Assembly (NCBI GenBank): GCA_030848545.1 | Contig: JAVDCA010000027.1 | Coordinates: 1-64,000 of the forward strand | DNA: 64,000 nt | Direction: 5' to 3' | From: Astrobacterium formosum | GTDB taxonomy: Bacteria; Pseudomonadota; Alphaproteobacteria; Rhizobiales; Xanthobacteraceae | In this document: one piece after another, positions 45,529-55,173 of the stretch | Layout: each line of letters opens with the position of its first letter | How positions within the stretch are numbered: position 1 is the first letter of the stretch | Notes under the pieces: model-generated | Database searches by the model: none | What the model was told of the DNA's origin: nothing | Seen by the model: only the letters and a program-made list of their open reading frames with translations | Translations under genes and position numbers: made by a program

Positions 45529-46305
45529 TCACTCAACCCGGAACTCGGCATCGGCCGCGAGCCAAGTGGTGATCGCACCCGTGGCGGGGCCGCGCGCCTC
45601 TGCGCCGATCCCATAATGGCGCGCCAGGCGGTCGAGGCCGAGCTGCAGCACCACCTTGGCGGATCGCGGCGGCCAGATGCGCTCGCGCTCCACATCGGCG
45701 AGCCCCTTGAGGAAGCAGCACACGTCGACGAGCAGGCCGGAGAATTCCGGCCCGACGGCGACGAGCGCTCCATTGACGCGCTGGCGCGCCGCCACCATGG
45801 CCTCGGTGGGGTGGGTGACGCCGCCCGTGGTGACGACCACCTGGCTGGACCAGTTGGAGGTGGTGCGCGGCAGCATCTGGGCACGGGTGAAATCGGCGCG
45901 CAATCGCTCGCCGGCGAAGAACTGGATCGGCGAGATCAGCGCCTTGCCGTCGCGGCCGGTCCGTCGCGCCAGCCAGGCGAGCGGGCTTTCGCCCTCGTCC
46001 ACGAGGACGCCGATACGCCCCTGCGGGGTGTCGACCTGGCTCCTGGCCAGGGTGAGGTGCTGGCCCGCGAAGCCATCGACCCCGGCGGTCGCAAGCGCGA
46101 GCCGGCGGGCGACATCACGACCCATGGGGGTCGGCACCAGGCGGCCATCGGCACGCCGGGCGGCGAACTCGCCGGCAATGAGTTCGGCCCCGGCCCGGGT
46201 GTCGCGGCGCGAAGATTTTCGGCGCGACGGCTTGCCACAGGCTTCACCGGTCATGCGAATGAGCAGACGTTCGGCCGCCTTGGTCAGCTTCACGGCGGCG
46301 CTCAC
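45529..46305 (-). CDS. DUF6456 protein
   Basis: 258 aa, cytoplasmic. The central and C-terminal segments (SPIQFFAGERLRADFTRAQM, VLQLGLDRLARHYGIG) match the DUF6456 family, whose length and layout it has. N-terminus is basic with a possible DNA-binding part (LTKAAERLLIRM). Its start overlaps the end of the DnaA domain IV gene by four bases, implying co-translation. Function unknown; helix-turn-helix content is likely. Confidence 0.8.
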   Translation of the reverse strand: MSAAVKLTKAAERLLIRMTGEACGKPSRRKSSRRDTRAGAELIAGEFAARRADGRLVPTPMGRDVARRLALATAGVDGFAGQHLTLARSQVDTPQGRIGVLVDEGESPLAWLARRTGRDGKALISPIQFFAGERLRADFTRAQMLPRTTSNWSSQVVVTTGGVTHPTEAMVAARQRVNGALVAVGPEFSGLLVDVCCFLKGLADVERERIWPPRSAKVVLQLGLDRLARHYGIGAEARGPATGAITTWLAADAEFRVE

Positions 46306-46667
46306 GGTTGGCCTCCCGCGACAACGGTCGCGCGTTCAAGGCGCGCCAGGAAGGCGTCGAAGGCGGGATCTTCACGCCGCTCCTCGATGCGACGGCAGGC
46401 GTGCGCGACGGTGCGCGGATCGCGCCCGAACGCCAGGGCGATGTCGCGGAAGCTCAGGCCGTGGACCACCCGGGCGAGATACATGGCGGTCTGCCGCGCC
46501 AGCGCCACCGGCGCCGAACGGCGCGACGTGGCGGCAAGCTCGGCGACGGGAATGCGGGTACCGGCGCCGACCAGACGCTCGATCGCCCGGCAGCGGCCCA
46601 GGGCCGGCCGGGCACGCGTCAGACGGAGGATGCGGCGAGGCTGTTGCAGGGAGTCCGCGGGGGTCAT
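46302..46667 (-). CDS. Stand-alone DnaA domain IV-like DNA-binding protein
   Basis: 121 aa. Residues about 55-110 read ARQTAMYLARVVHGLSFRDI and DPRTVAHACRRIE, the DnaA C-terminal helix-turn-helix that binds DnaA boxes. AAA+ and domain I are absent. Full DnaA uses GRDHTTVLHA at the signature; here it is GRDPRTVAHA. Overlaps the DUF6456 gene (ATGA-type overlap). Proteins like this might compete with DnaA or act as transcription regulators. Confidence 0.8.
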   Translation of the reverse strand: MTPADSLQQPRRILRLTRARPALGRCRAIERLVGAGTRIPVAELAATSRRSAPVALARQTAMYLARVVHGLSFRDIALAFGRDPRTVAHACRRIEERREDPAFDAFLARLERATVVAGGQP

Positions 46668-46678
46668 GGACGAATCCT

Positions 46679-46700
46679 ATCTAGGATGACGTACCTAGAT
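46679..46700. promoter_or_regulatory. Inverted repeat upstream of DnaA domain IV gene
   Basis: ATCTAGG-N8-CCTAGAT, perfect 7-bp arms, 11 bases upstream of the ATG at 46667. Position and symmetry suit an autoregulatory operator. Confidence 0.5.
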
Positions 46701-46983
46701 TATGGATCAAACGCCAGACCGTGGGACAAGTTGGGCGCGATTTTTTTGCGTGTTGATTCAGTTGGGAATTTTAGCCAGAACCCGCATGGTTCGTGATCAA
46801 CCATCCAGCGTAGTTATACCGGTCGGCTGGAAGCCCGAGCCAGTTCACCGGTGACCGGTCAACGCCGTTCCCCAACCTTCCCCCGCAAAGGAGAGCGAAG
46901 ACAGCCCGTGGCGCGGCTGCTGTCATCCAAGGCGCCGGCCGAAGGTTCGCTTTGAAACGTCCGCCGCTTCACCCGACGAGGGT

Positions 46984-47397
46984 TCAGCGTCCCCGACGGC
47001 GGCGCTGCTGGCCAAGGCCCATCTGCTTGGCGAGCTGCGAGCGCGCGGCGGCGTAATTGGGCGCCACCATGGGATAGTCGGGCGGCAGGTCCCACTTCTC
47101 GCGATACTGCTCCGGCGTCATGTTGTACTGGGTACGCAGGTGCCGCTTGAGCGATTTGAACTTCTTGCCGTCCTCGAGACAGACGATGTACTCGGGCGTG
47201 ATGGATTTCTTGACCGAGATCGCCGGCTTGAGCGGCTCGACCGGCATCTCCGCTGTCCCGCTCGACACGCGCAGCAACGCCGCATGAACCTGGTTGATCA
47301 GCCCGGGGATTTCATTGGCCGATACCGAATTATTGCTCACGTAGGCCGAGACAATATCGGCCGTCAGTTCGATGAAGTTTCCTGAATTGTCAGCCAT
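46984..47397 (-). CDS. MucR/Ros-family zinc-finger regulator
   Basis: 137 aa nucleoid-associated-type transcription factor controlling exopolysaccharide, motility and cell-cycle genes in Rhizobiales. N-terminal helical oligomerisation part ([16 protein letters not shown]). Zinc-finger segment [20 protein letters not shown] with Cys, Asp and His ligands; the usual second His (THY) is Gln here (TQY), a variant seen in some relatives. C-terminus basic (GQQRRRRGR). ATG 47397 begins MADNSGN; the longer frame is discarded. Confidence 0.93.
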   Translation of the reverse strand: MADNSGNFIELTADIVSAYVSNNSVSANEIPGLINQVHAALLRVSSGTAEMPVEPLKPAISVKKSITPEYIVCLEDGKKFKSLKRHLRTQYNMTPEQYREKWDLPPDYPMVAPNYAAARSQLAKQMGLGQQRRRRGR

Positions 47398-47859
47398 GTG
47401 AAGCCCCGATCCCCCATGACGTTCGGCTTCGGCCGGCCGGCACCGGGCGAAAGTGAACGACCGAATACACACTTTGCGCAGCCCGATCATTTCGGGACGC
47501 GCCGTTCAACAGCGAGACGAACTACTAGTCGCCAACAAACGCAGCTTGCGTCCGCGATCGGCTATATCGCCCTGTGCCGCCTCATTCTGCCGCCCCATAC
47601 CCCGTGGCAGACGACAGGCATGGCGACTCGAACATCCTGCCCGACAATAAAAATACGATCGCTCTGCGCATGACGCAAGAACAGATTCGAGGAAAATCAA
47701 TGAAGACGCGCAGAACATCATCACTACGTCTTGGCGATATTGTCGCATCGCTGAGTCACACCAAGGCATCGCCGACTGCCGCACCCTTGTGCCGCACGGA
47801 CCGTCCTTGAGGTCGCGGTGCCGCATGCTTACCTGCCCGGGGCAACCCCCGAGGCCCCC
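47398..47859. other. Divergent region between mucR-type gene and msrB
   Basis: About 460 bases. It holds promoters for both neighbours. A 36-codon frame (47700-47810, [20 protein letters not shown]) is preceded by AGGAAAAT and could be translated, but nothing else supports it. Confidence 0.35.
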
Positions 47860-48279
47860 ATGGACACCACCGATCGCTCCAAGCTGACCAAATCCGACGA
47901 GGAGTGGCGCCGCGAGCTCACGCCGGCCCAGTACCACGTCACCCGCGAACACGGCACCGAACGCGCCTTCACCGGCCCGTTCTGGGACGAAAAGCGTGCC
48001 GGCACCTATGCTTGCGTGTGCTGCGGCACGCCTTTGTTCTCGTCGGCGACCAAGTTCGAGTCCGGGACCGGCTGGCCGAGCTTCTTTGCGCCTCTTTCGG
48101 CCCAGGCGGTCGACACCCACGAGGACCGCTCGTGGCTGATGCGGCGCACCGAGGTCCGCTGCGCGGCCTGCGACGCGCATCTCGGCCACGTCTTTCCCGA
48201 CGGGCCGAGGCCGACCGGACAGCGCTACTGCTTGAACGGCACCGCGCTCGCATTCACGCCCGAAGGTGAAACCAAATAG
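47860..48279 (+). CDS. msrB: Peptide-methionine (R)-S-oxide reductase
   Basis: 139 aa. Reduces methionine-R-sulfoxide. Two zinc-binding CxxC pairs (CVCCGTPLF and [12 protein letters not shown]), catalytic Cys in QRYCLNG, conserved [14 protein letters not shown] 47860 fits the family start after GAGG; a frame 42 bases upstream is open but unneeded. No MsrA partner in the window. Confidence 0.93.
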   Translation: MDTTDRSKLTKSDEEWRRELTPAQYHVTREHGTERAFTGPFWDEKRAGTYACVCCGTPLFSSATKFESGTGWPSFFAPLSAQAVDTHEDRSWLMRRTEVRCAACDAHLGHVFPDGPRPTGQRYCLNGTALAFTPEGETK

Positions 48280-48367
48280 GCCGCCGAAAGACCGATTGAT
48301 CCCATCCCGGAATTGTCGGAAACCGCGCCGGTCTTTCGTCCGCATTCGACCAATAAAAGAGAGCCCC

Positions 48368-50479
48368 ATGCTGGACAGCCGTGCAGGCGCCCTTCCGCAT
48401 GCCGACAAGCGGCCGCACCCTTACGGCCGCCACGGCATCACGCTCACCGACGACTATGCCTGGCTCAAGGCCGAGAACTGGCGCGACGTGATGCGCGATC
48501 CCACCGTCCTGCCGGCCGACATCCGGGCCTATCTGGACGCCGAGAACGCCCATGCGCAGGCCGTGCTGGCGCCGACGGCGGCGCTGCAGGACGAGCTGTT
48601 CTCGGAGATGAAGGCCCGCATCAAGGAGGACGACTCCTCGGTGCCGGCACCTGACGGCGACTTCGCCTATTTCCATCGCTACCGCGAGGGCGGCCAGCAC
48701 CCGCTGATCTGCCGCCAGCGCCGCGACGGCGGCGGCGAGACCGTGCTCCTCGACGGCGATGCGCTTTCGGCCGGCAAGCCGTTCTTCCAGTTGGGCGGCG
48801 CCGACCACTCGGGAGACCACCGCCTGCTCGCCTGGAGCTGCGACGAGAAGGGATCGGAAGCCTTCACGATCCGGGTCCGCGATATGGAAACCGGACGCGA
48901 CCACGACGACGTCATTGTCGAGACCACCGGCGGCGTCGTGTGGACCACCGACTCGAGCGCGTTTTACTATGCCCGCATCGACGCCCAGCACCGGCCCGTG
49001 TGGATCCTGCGCCACCGGCTCGGCACGCCGGTCACCGACGACGTCCTGGTGTTCGAAAGCAAGGACCCGGCCTATTTCCTGTCGCTCGACGCCACCCAGT
49101 CGCGCCGCTTCGCCGTCCTCACGCTCGACAATCACGAAACGTCCGAATGCTGGCTGATCGACCTTACGGCGGCTGATGCCACCGCGACGCCGGTCGCCGG
49201 TCGTGAGACCGCCGTGCGTTACACGGTCGAGCATCATCCCTCGTTCATGGGTGAGGACGCGCTCCTGTTCCGCACCAATGCCGACGGCGCCGAGGATTTC
49301 AAGATCACCTGGGCGCCACGGGCGACGCCCGATCGTGCCCACTGGCGCGATCTCGTGCCCCATCGGGCCGGCGTCTACGTTCTGTCCTTCACGGTGCTCG
49401 CCGACTGGCTGATCCGCCTGGAGCGCGAGGACGGCCTGCCGCGCATCGTCGTGCGCCACCTCGCCTCCGGCGACGAGCACGCCATCGCGTTCGCGGAGGA
49501 GGCCTATTCGCTGGGGTTCAGCGCTGGCTACGAGTTCGCGACCGACACGCTGCGGTTCGACTATTCGTCCATGACGACGCCGTCGGAAACCTGGGACTAT
49601 GCCTTGAGGACGCGCACGCGCGACCTGCGCAAGCGCCAGGAAGTCCCGAGCGGCCACGACCCAGCCCGATACGTCACCAGGCGGGTGTTCGCCCCGACAG
49701 CGGACGGCGAGACGGTGCCGATCTCGCTCCTGCACCGCAAGGACACCGCCCTCGACGGCTCGGCGCCCTGCCTCCTCTACGGCTACGGCTCATACGGGCA
49801 TTCGATTCCCGCCGCGTTCTCCACCAACCGCCTGTCATTGGTGGATCGCGGCTTCGTCTACGCCATCGCGCATATCCGCGGCGGCAGCGAGAAGGGCTGG
49901 CGCTGGTACCGGGAGGGCAAGCTCGCCGACAAGCAGAACACTTTCCACGACTTCATCGCGGCCGGAGACTATCTGCGCGGCCAGAGCCTGGTCGCACCGG
50001 ACCGCATCGTCGCCCATGGGGGGTCCGCCGGCGGGCTCCTGATGGGCGCGGTCGCCAATATGCGCCCCGACCTGTTCGCCGGCATCGTCGCCGAAGTCCC
50101 CTTTGTCGACGCCTTGAACACCATGCTGGACGACAGCCTGCCGCTGACGCCGCCGGAGCAGCGCGAATGGGGCGACCCGATCGCCGATGCGGACGCCTTC
50201 CGCACCATGCTGGCCTATTCGCCCTACGAGAATGTGCGCGCCCAGCCCTATCCGGCCATGCTGGTCCTGGCCGGCCTCACCGACCCGCGCGTCTCCTATT
50301 GGGAGCCGGCCAAATGGGTGGCGCGGCTGCGCACCACCAAGACCGACGAGCGTCCTATCGTATTTCGCACCAACATGCAGGCCGGCCACGGCGGCGCGTC
50401 GGGCCGCTTCGAGCGACTCAAGGAAGTTGCATTGGTCTACGCCTTCGCGCTCGCGATCGCGACGGCGGGTGTCGGCTGA
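48368..50479 (+). CDS. ptrB: Oligopeptidase B (prolyl oligopeptidase family, S9A)
   Basis: 703 aa. Cytoplasmic serine peptidase cleaving short peptides after basic residues. N-terminal beta-propeller, C-terminal hydrolase with Ser in GGSAGGLLMG, Asp in LTDPRVSYWEPAKW and His in QAGHGGASGRFE; RGGSEKGWRWY lies before them. ATG 48368 is preferred because the family starts there; upstream codons read through without a site. Begins 88 bases after msrB. Confidence 0.92.
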   Translation: MLDSRAGALPHADKRPHPYGRHGITLTDDYAWLKAENWRDVMRDPTVLPADIRAYLDAENAHAQAVLAPTAALQDELFSEMKARIKEDDSSVPAPDGDFAYFHRYREGGQHPLICRQRRDGGGETVLLDGDALSAGKPFFQLGGADHSGDHRLLAWSCDEKGSEAFTIRVRDMETGRDHDDVIVETTGGVVWTTDSSAFYYARIDAQHRPVWILRHRLGTPVTDDVLVFESKDPAYFLSLDATQSRRFAVLTLDNHETSECWLIDLTAADATATPVAGRETAVRYTVEHHPSFMGEDALLFRTNADGAEDFKITWAPRATPDRAHWRDLVPHRAGVYVLSFTVLADWLIRLEREDGLPRIVVRHLASGDEHAIAFAEEAYSLGFSAGYEFATDTLRFDYSSMTTPSETWDYALRTRTRDLRKRQEVPSGHDPARYVTRRVFAPTADGETVPISLLHRKDTALDGSAPCLLYGYGSYGHSIPAAFSTNRLSLVDRGFVYAIAHIRGGSEKGWRWYREGKLADKQNTFHDFIAAGDYLRGQSLVAPDRIVAHGGSAGGLLMGAVANMRPDLFAGIVAEVPFVDALNTMLDDSLPLTPPEQREWGDPIADADAFRTMLAYSPYENVRAQPYPAMLVLAGLTDPRVSYWEPAKWVARLRTTKTDERPIVFRTNMQAGHGGASGRFERLKEVALVYAFALAIATAGVG

Positions 50480-50488
50480 ACAATTACG

Positions 50489-51073
50489 CTACACAAGCAG
50501 GCCTGCGATGGCATCGACCAGCGGCTTCTCGTCGCCTTCAAAGCTCGCAATCATAGCCGCCATGATGGCATCGGGATCGAGCCGTTCAAAATCGGGGTCG
50601 TGACCAGCCTCGGCAGCCAACAGCAAAAAGAAAGTCAATTGTGTGCGGCCATTACCTTCACGGAACGGGTGAATGGCATTCAATTCGGCCAGGAAGTGCC
50701 CGGACTTCTGGGCGAACTTGCCCGCGTCCACGTCCTGGAAAAACTGCTCCGCCTTCAGCGTACCGAACAGCTTTCCCATCTCGCCGGCGAGGTTCTCCGG
50801 GTAGCAGAACATGCTGCCGCCCTTGGAAATGCGGACAGTCCGCAACTCTCCCGCCCACGAATAGACGTCCTGGAACAGATGCCGATGTATATTGAGGTAG
50901 TGCGCGAACGACAGATCGCCTGCAGGCAACGGCTCGGCAGCGCGTTGGGCGGTAATTTCCGCCTCGAAAGCGTCAAGCTGCGCTTGGTCACCGATGTCCA
51001 GCTTGTTCTTTAGGACGGTTGTTCCAGGGTAGCAGTACGGGTCCGCAATGGCGTCGTACATAATCGCCAACAT
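50489..51073 (-). CDS. Fic-domain protein (toxin or AMP transferase)
   Basis: 194 aa. Fic core motif HPFREGNGRTQ (HPFx2GNGR) with catalytic His, typically AMPylating target proteins. Also YPENLAGEMGKLF and SWAGELRTVRI. No inhibitory alpha helix at its own N-terminus, so it must rely on a partner. ATG 51073 overlaps the stop of the upstream gene by one base (TGATG), indicating coupling. Convergent with ptrB, with only a few bases between them. Confidence 0.9.
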   Translation of the reverse strand: MLAIMYDAIADPYCYPGTTVLKNKLDIGDQAQLDAFEAEITAQRAAEPLPAGDLSFAHYLNIHRHLFQDVYSWAGELRTVRISKGGSMFCYPENLAGEMGKLFGTLKAEQFFQDVDAGKFAQKSGHFLAELNAIHPFREGNGRTQLTFFLLLAAEAGHDPDFERLDPDAIMAAMIASFEGDEKPLVDAIAGLLV

Positions 51074-51288
51074 CACGCTTTGGCGTGCGCCCGGATGATG
51101 GCCTTGCGACGCTCCTCGGCAGACAGGCCGGCGCGGTCGAACTCAACCGCTCGCTTATTCATGCTCGGCGTGAGTTTGACGCCCTCAACGGCACTGATCT
51201 TCGCGAATCTGGCTCGGCCAACCATAAACCCGCCTTCGACATTGGCCTTGACGGTCGTTTTCCGCACAGCCGGTTTCCGTATCCGCAT
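51073..51288 (-). CDS. Putative antitoxin for the adjacent Fic protein
   Basis: 71 aa basic protein, with KISAVEGVKLTPSMNKRAVE and the tail LSAEERRKAIIRAHAKA. Its position, size and TGATG coupling suit a class I Fic antitoxin (VbhA/YhfG type). The inhibitory motif in that class is S/T-x3-E-G/N; here SAVEG has only two residues between S and E, so the match is imperfect. ATG 51288 is chosen over an open upstream extension. Confidence 0.65.
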   Translation of the reverse strand: MRIRKPAVRKTTVKANVEGGFMVGRARFAKISAVEGVKLTPSMNKRAVEFDRAGLSAEERRKAIIRAHAKA

Positions 51289-51387
51289 GCTGCAAGCGTA
51301 CCACGCCCCGGAGACGGCCGACAAGCACCCCGGAAGCGCTCGGCCACCCGTTGATGGAACAAAATCTCGCTCCCCTGCCGGCACGCA

Positions 51388-52335
51388 TCAACCGGCCCGC
51401 GGCGGCGGCGTTTCGCTCTGCTGGCTGTTCGAGCAGCGTTCGAACTCGCCGCTGCTGATCAACATTCTCAACAGTTCGCGCGTCACGTCGGGCAGATGCC
51501 GGCCGCGGCGGGTGACGATCTGAGTATAGGAGGCGATCTGCGCCGCGTAATCGAGCGGAAGCCATACGAGCTCCTCGTTCAATTCCCTCTGCGGCGAAGG
51601 CCGATAAGGCATCAGGAAGACTCCCTTCCCGAGGGCAACGAACGAGCGGATGAGCAGATAGGAATTGGCGATCAGAACCGGGCGCAGAGAGATGCGCTCC
51701 GAGCGGGCGATCAGATCGGTGATCTGGCGGCCGCCGAACTGCGGCTGCAGCAGTCCGACCGGATAGCTCACCACGTCGCTCAGCCGCGGCATTCGTCCCA
51801 ATCGCGTGAGCGCATGATCGCGGTGCACGACGACGCAGATCGGGACCTCGGAGCGGGCGTGGAACACGAGCGAAGGATCGTTCGGAGCGAAATAGGTGAC
51901 GGCGAGATCGACCTGATCTTCCAGGAGCGCATGAACCGCGTCGGCAGTCGGATGGACGAGCACTTCCATCTCGACGCGCGGATAGCGGTTCTGGAAATCC
52001 CTCAGCGGGCCGTTGACGACCCACGGCCCGAAGCCTTCGCCGATCGAAAGACGAACCCGCCCGTGCTCGACGTTGCGGATCGCATCGAGCTGCTCTCGCA
52101 GCGCGATCTCGGCCGATTGCTGGGCGCGATAGTATTCGCACAGGCTCAGGCCGACCTTGGTGGCGACGACGGAGCGCCCGCGCTTTTCCAGAACCGCGAG
52201 CCCCAATTCGGATTCCAGTTGCGCGATCTGCCGGCTGATGGTCGAAGGCGCAACATTGATCCGTTCGGCGGCCTGCCGGATACCGCCGCAGATATGCGTG
52301 TGAAACAGATAACGCAGCCGGGTCGGCTCGATCAT
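51388..52335 (-). CDS. LysR-type regulator of the peptide ABC operon
   Basis: About 315 aa from ATG 52335. HTH: LRYLFHTHICGGIRQAAERI, then PSTISRQIAQLESELGL. Effector domain follows, with segment LVHPTADAVHALLEDQVDLA. An alternative start at 52383 adds 16 residues. Divergent from the binding-protein gene, 157 bases apart, so it most likely controls the importer-amidohydrolase operon. Confidence 0.88.
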   Translation of the reverse strand: MIEPTRLRYLFHTHICGGIRQAAERINVAPSTISRQIAQLESELGLAVLEKRGRSVVATKVGLSLCEYYRAQQSAEIALREQLDAIRNVEHGRVRLSIGEGFGPWVVNGPLRDFQNRYPRVEMEVLVHPTADAVHALLEDQVDLAVTYFAPNDPSLVFHARSEVPICVVVHRDHALTRLGRMPRLSDVVSYPVGLLQPQFGGRQITDLIARSERISLRPVLIANSYLLIRSFVALGKGVFLMPYRPSPQRELNEELVWLPLDYAAQIASYTQIVTRRGRHLPDVTRELLRMLISSGEFERCSNSQQSETPPPRAG

Positions 52336-52387
52336 CACCCAAGTCCGTTGCATCGAAGGCAACACGTTGTTCCAGATAGGCACCTTG

Positions 52388-52398
52388 ATTGCAACAAT
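52388..52398. promoter_or_regulatory. Small dyad in divergent LysR/ABC promoter region
   Basis: ATTG-CAA-CAAT, a perfect 11-bp dyad in the 157-base gap; candidate LysR binding site. Confidence 0.3.
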
Positions 52399-52492
52399 TC
52401 GGGCTCCCTAGACTTTTGCGGGTGCCAGTGCGCCTCGACGCGGTGACATGACACCAGCCCCATGAGCTGGTCATTGAATTAGGAGCATCCCT

Positions 52493-54097
52493 GTGAGGTT
52501 CGGACGGTTTGTCGTTGCTGCTGCCATCGGGCTTTGCGCATCAGTATCCAGTTTGGCGCTGACTCCGCCCGCCCAGGCCAACACTTTTCGCTTTGCCGCG
52601 CAGGGCGACTTGAAGTCGCTCGATCCCTACGCGCTCGCCGAGACGTTCACGCTGGCCCTGATCGGCGGCGTCTACGAGGGACTGACGGCGCGCGACGCCC
52701 AACTCAAGATCGTGCCGGCGCTCGCCGAAAGCTGGGACGTCTCGGCGGATGCGCGCCGCTGGCGCTTCCACCTGCGTAAGGGCGTGACCTTCCATGACGG
52801 CACCCCCTTCACCGCCGACGACGTGATCTTCTCGGCCGACCGCGTGCGCTCGTCCGGGTCCGATCTCAAGACCCGGGTCCCCGCCGATGCGGTCTTCACC
52901 AAGGTGGACGACCATACCGTCGACGTCACGACGCCCGACCCCTCGCCTCTTCTCAATGCCGTCTGGGACACCTGGTACATCGTTTCGAAGAAGTGGACCG
53001 AGGCGCACGACAGCGTCCAGGTGAACGCCGGCGCCTCGGCACCGTCCTATATTTCACTCAACGCCAACGGCACCGGCCCCTTCCGGCTCGCCTCGCACAG
53101 CCCGGGCGTCAAGACCACCTGGGTGCCGAACGAGCGCTGGTGGGGCAAGCGCGAGCACAATCTCGACGAGGTCGTGTTCACACCGATCGCGTCCGGGGCG
53201 ACCCGCGTCGCCGCCCTCCTCTCCGGCGAGGTCGACATGATCGAGCCGGCCCCGCTCCAGGACGTCGACCGCATCAACGCCAGCGGGTCCGCGCGCGTCA
53301 TGCAGGGCCCGGAGGTGCGCACCATCTATCTCGGCTTCGACCAGCACAGTGCCGTGCTGCCGCGGTCCTCCGTCACCAACGGCAATCCGTTCAAGGACGT
53401 GCGCGTCAGGCGCGCCGTCTATCAGGCGATCAACGAGGATGCGATCAAGACGCGGGTGATGCGCGATGCCGCCGTGCCGACGTCACTGATCGTCGCCAAG
53501 GAGCTCTTTCCGCGCGCCGGCGAGTTCAAGCGGCCCGACTTCGATCCCAACGCCGCCAAGGCGCTGTTGGCCGCGGCCGGCTATCCCAACGGCTTCGAGG
53601 TCCAGTTCGACTGTCCGAACGACCGCTACGTCAACGACGAGCGCATCTGCCAGGCGATCGTTCCCATGCTTGCCCGGATCGGCATCAAGGCCAACCTCAA
53701 GGCGGAGCCCAAGTCGATCCTGTTCGGGCGCATCTACGCCAGCGGCGGTTACGCGACCTCGTTCTACCTTCTCGGCTGGCAGACCAACGGATCGGGCAGT
53801 CTCGGGGTCCTGCGCGACCTCTATACTTGCCGCGACGATGCCGGTCATGGCGGCGGCAACAATATCGGCAACTACTGCAACAAGAAGGTGGACGCGCTGA
53901 CCATCGACATCGGGCGCGAGCCCGACGAGACCAAACGCAACCAGTTCATTTACGATGCCTACGACATCGCCCAGAACCAGGAAGTGGCCTACATACCGCT
54001 GCACCAGCAGACCCTGGCCTGGGGGATCCGAAGCAACGTCAAGGTGGTGCAGCGGGCCGACAACGACTTCCGCTTCTACTGGGTCACCAAGAACTGA
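52493..54097 (+). CDS. Peptide-type ABC transporter substrate-binding protein (SBP_bac_5)
   Basis: 534 aa. Signal peptide (first about 30 residues, cleavage near AQA-NTF). Family 5 solute-binding protein; conserved segments TFRFAAQGDLKSLDPYALAE, LRKGVTFHDGTPFTADDVIF and NPFKDVRVRRAVYQAINEDA. GTG start after AGGAGCAT. First gene of a run with two permeases, two ATPases and an M20 amidohydrolase. The ligand is likely a small peptide or acylated amino acid. Confidence 0.93.
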   Translation: MRFGRFVVAAAIGLCASVSSLALTPPAQANTFRFAAQGDLKSLDPYALAETFTLALIGGVYEGLTARDAQLKIVPALAESWDVSADARRWRFHLRKGVTFHDGTPFTADDVIFSADRVRSSGSDLKTRVPADAVFTKVDDHTVDVTTPDPSPLLNAVWDTWYIVSKKWTEAHDSVQVNAGASAPSYISLNANGTGPFRLASHSPGVKTTWVPNERWWGKREHNLDEVVFTPIASGATRVAALLSGEVDMIEPAPLQDVDRINASGSARVMQGPEVRTIYLGFDQHSAVLPRSSVTNGNPFKDVRVRRAVYQAINEDAIKTRVMRDAAVPTSLIVAKELFPRAGEFKRPDFDPNAAKALLAAAGYPNGFEVQFDCPNDRYVNDERICQAIVPMLARIGIKANLKAEPKSILFGRIYASGGYATSFYLLGWQTNGSGSLGVLRDLYTCRDDAGHGGGNNIGNYCNKKVDALTIDIGREPDETKRNQFIYDAYDIAQNQEVAYIPLHQQTLAWGIRSNVKVVQRADNDFRFYWVTKN

Positions 54098-54195
54098 GGA
54101 TCAGGCGCAATGCTCCCATGGCGAGGTAGCGGCCGGACTGCCTCCCATGGGAGCGGTCGTATAGACTTCCTTCCGCGTCGCGAAAGCCCTTGCGC

Positions 54196-55173
54196 ATGAT
54201 CGCCCTCGTGGTCCGCCGGCTGTTGCAGTCTCTCGTCGTCATGCTGGTCGTGACGCTGATCGCCTTCATCATGTTTCGTTACGCCGGCGATCCGGTCAAT
54301 CAGATGGTGGGGGTCGAGACCACCGAGGCCGAACGCCAGGCCCTGCGCGAGAGCCTCGGATTGGACCAGCCGACGCTGGTCCAGTTCGTCCGCTATGTCG
54401 GCCGCGTCGCCAGCCTCAATTTCGGCGTCTCGTTCCAGTTTCGCCGGCCGGTCATGGAACTCCTCGCCGAACGGCTTCCGGCGACCCTCGAACTCGCCCT
54501 CGTCGCCGCCATGCTCTCGCTCGTCTCCGGCATACTGCTCGGCGTCTACTGCGCCCTCAACCCGCGCGGTCGCATCTCGGCCGCGCTCCAGGCTGTGTCC
54601 CTCGTCGGCGTCAGCCTGCCGACCTTCCTCATCGGCATTCTGCTCATCTACGTCTTCTCGGTCGCCTTGGGGTGGCTGCCGTCATTCGGACGCTCCGGCC
54701 TCGTACCGGTCACCAAACACTGGTCGACGGGACTCCTGACGCTGCAGGGCTGGAAATCGCTCCTTTTGCCGGCAGTCACCCTCGGGCTCTTCCAGATGAC
54801 GCTGATCATGCGGCTCGTGCGCTCGGAGATGCTCGAGGTGCTGCGGGCCGACTTCATACGCTTCGGCGTCGCGCGCGGCCTGCCGCAGCGACGCATCTAC
54901 TTCCGTCACGCGCTGAAGAACACGCTGGTGCCAGTGATCACCGTGGTCGGGCTGCAGCTCGGCTCGATCATCGCCTTTTCGATCATCACCGAGACCGTGT
55001 TCCAGTGGCCCGGCATGGGGCTTCTCTTCCTGCAGTCCGTGCAGAACGTCGATGTGCCGATCATGTCGACCTATCTGCTGCTGATCGCGTTCATGTTCGT
55101 GATGATCAACATGGTCGTCGACCTGCTCTACAACGCCGTCGACCCGCGACTGAAGGGAAGCAGCCGGGTATGA
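54196..55173 (+). CDS. ABC transporter permease (DppB/OppB type)
   Basis: 325 aa. Six membrane helices; family start RLLQSLVVMLVVTLIAFIMF and EAA-type loop ADFIRFGVARGLPQRRIYFR. Family features GDPV and QFVRYVGR are visible. ATG 54196. Its stop overlaps the next permease start (ATGA). Confidence 0.93.
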   Translation: MIALVVRRLLQSLVVMLVVTLIAFIMFRYAGDPVNQMVGVETTEAERQALRESLGLDQPTLVQFVRYVGRVASLNFGVSFQFRRPVMELLAERLPATLELALVAAMLSLVSGILLGVYCALNPRGRISAALQAVSLVGVSLPTFLIGILLIYVFSVALGWLPSFGRSGLVPVTKHWSTGLLTLQGWKSLLLPAVTLGLFQMTLIMRLVRSEMLEVLRADFIRFGVARGLPQRRIYFRHALKNTLVPVITVVGLQLGSIIAFSIITETVFQWPGMGLLFLQSVQNVDVPIMSTYLLLIAFMFVMINMVVDLLYNAVDPRLKGSSRV

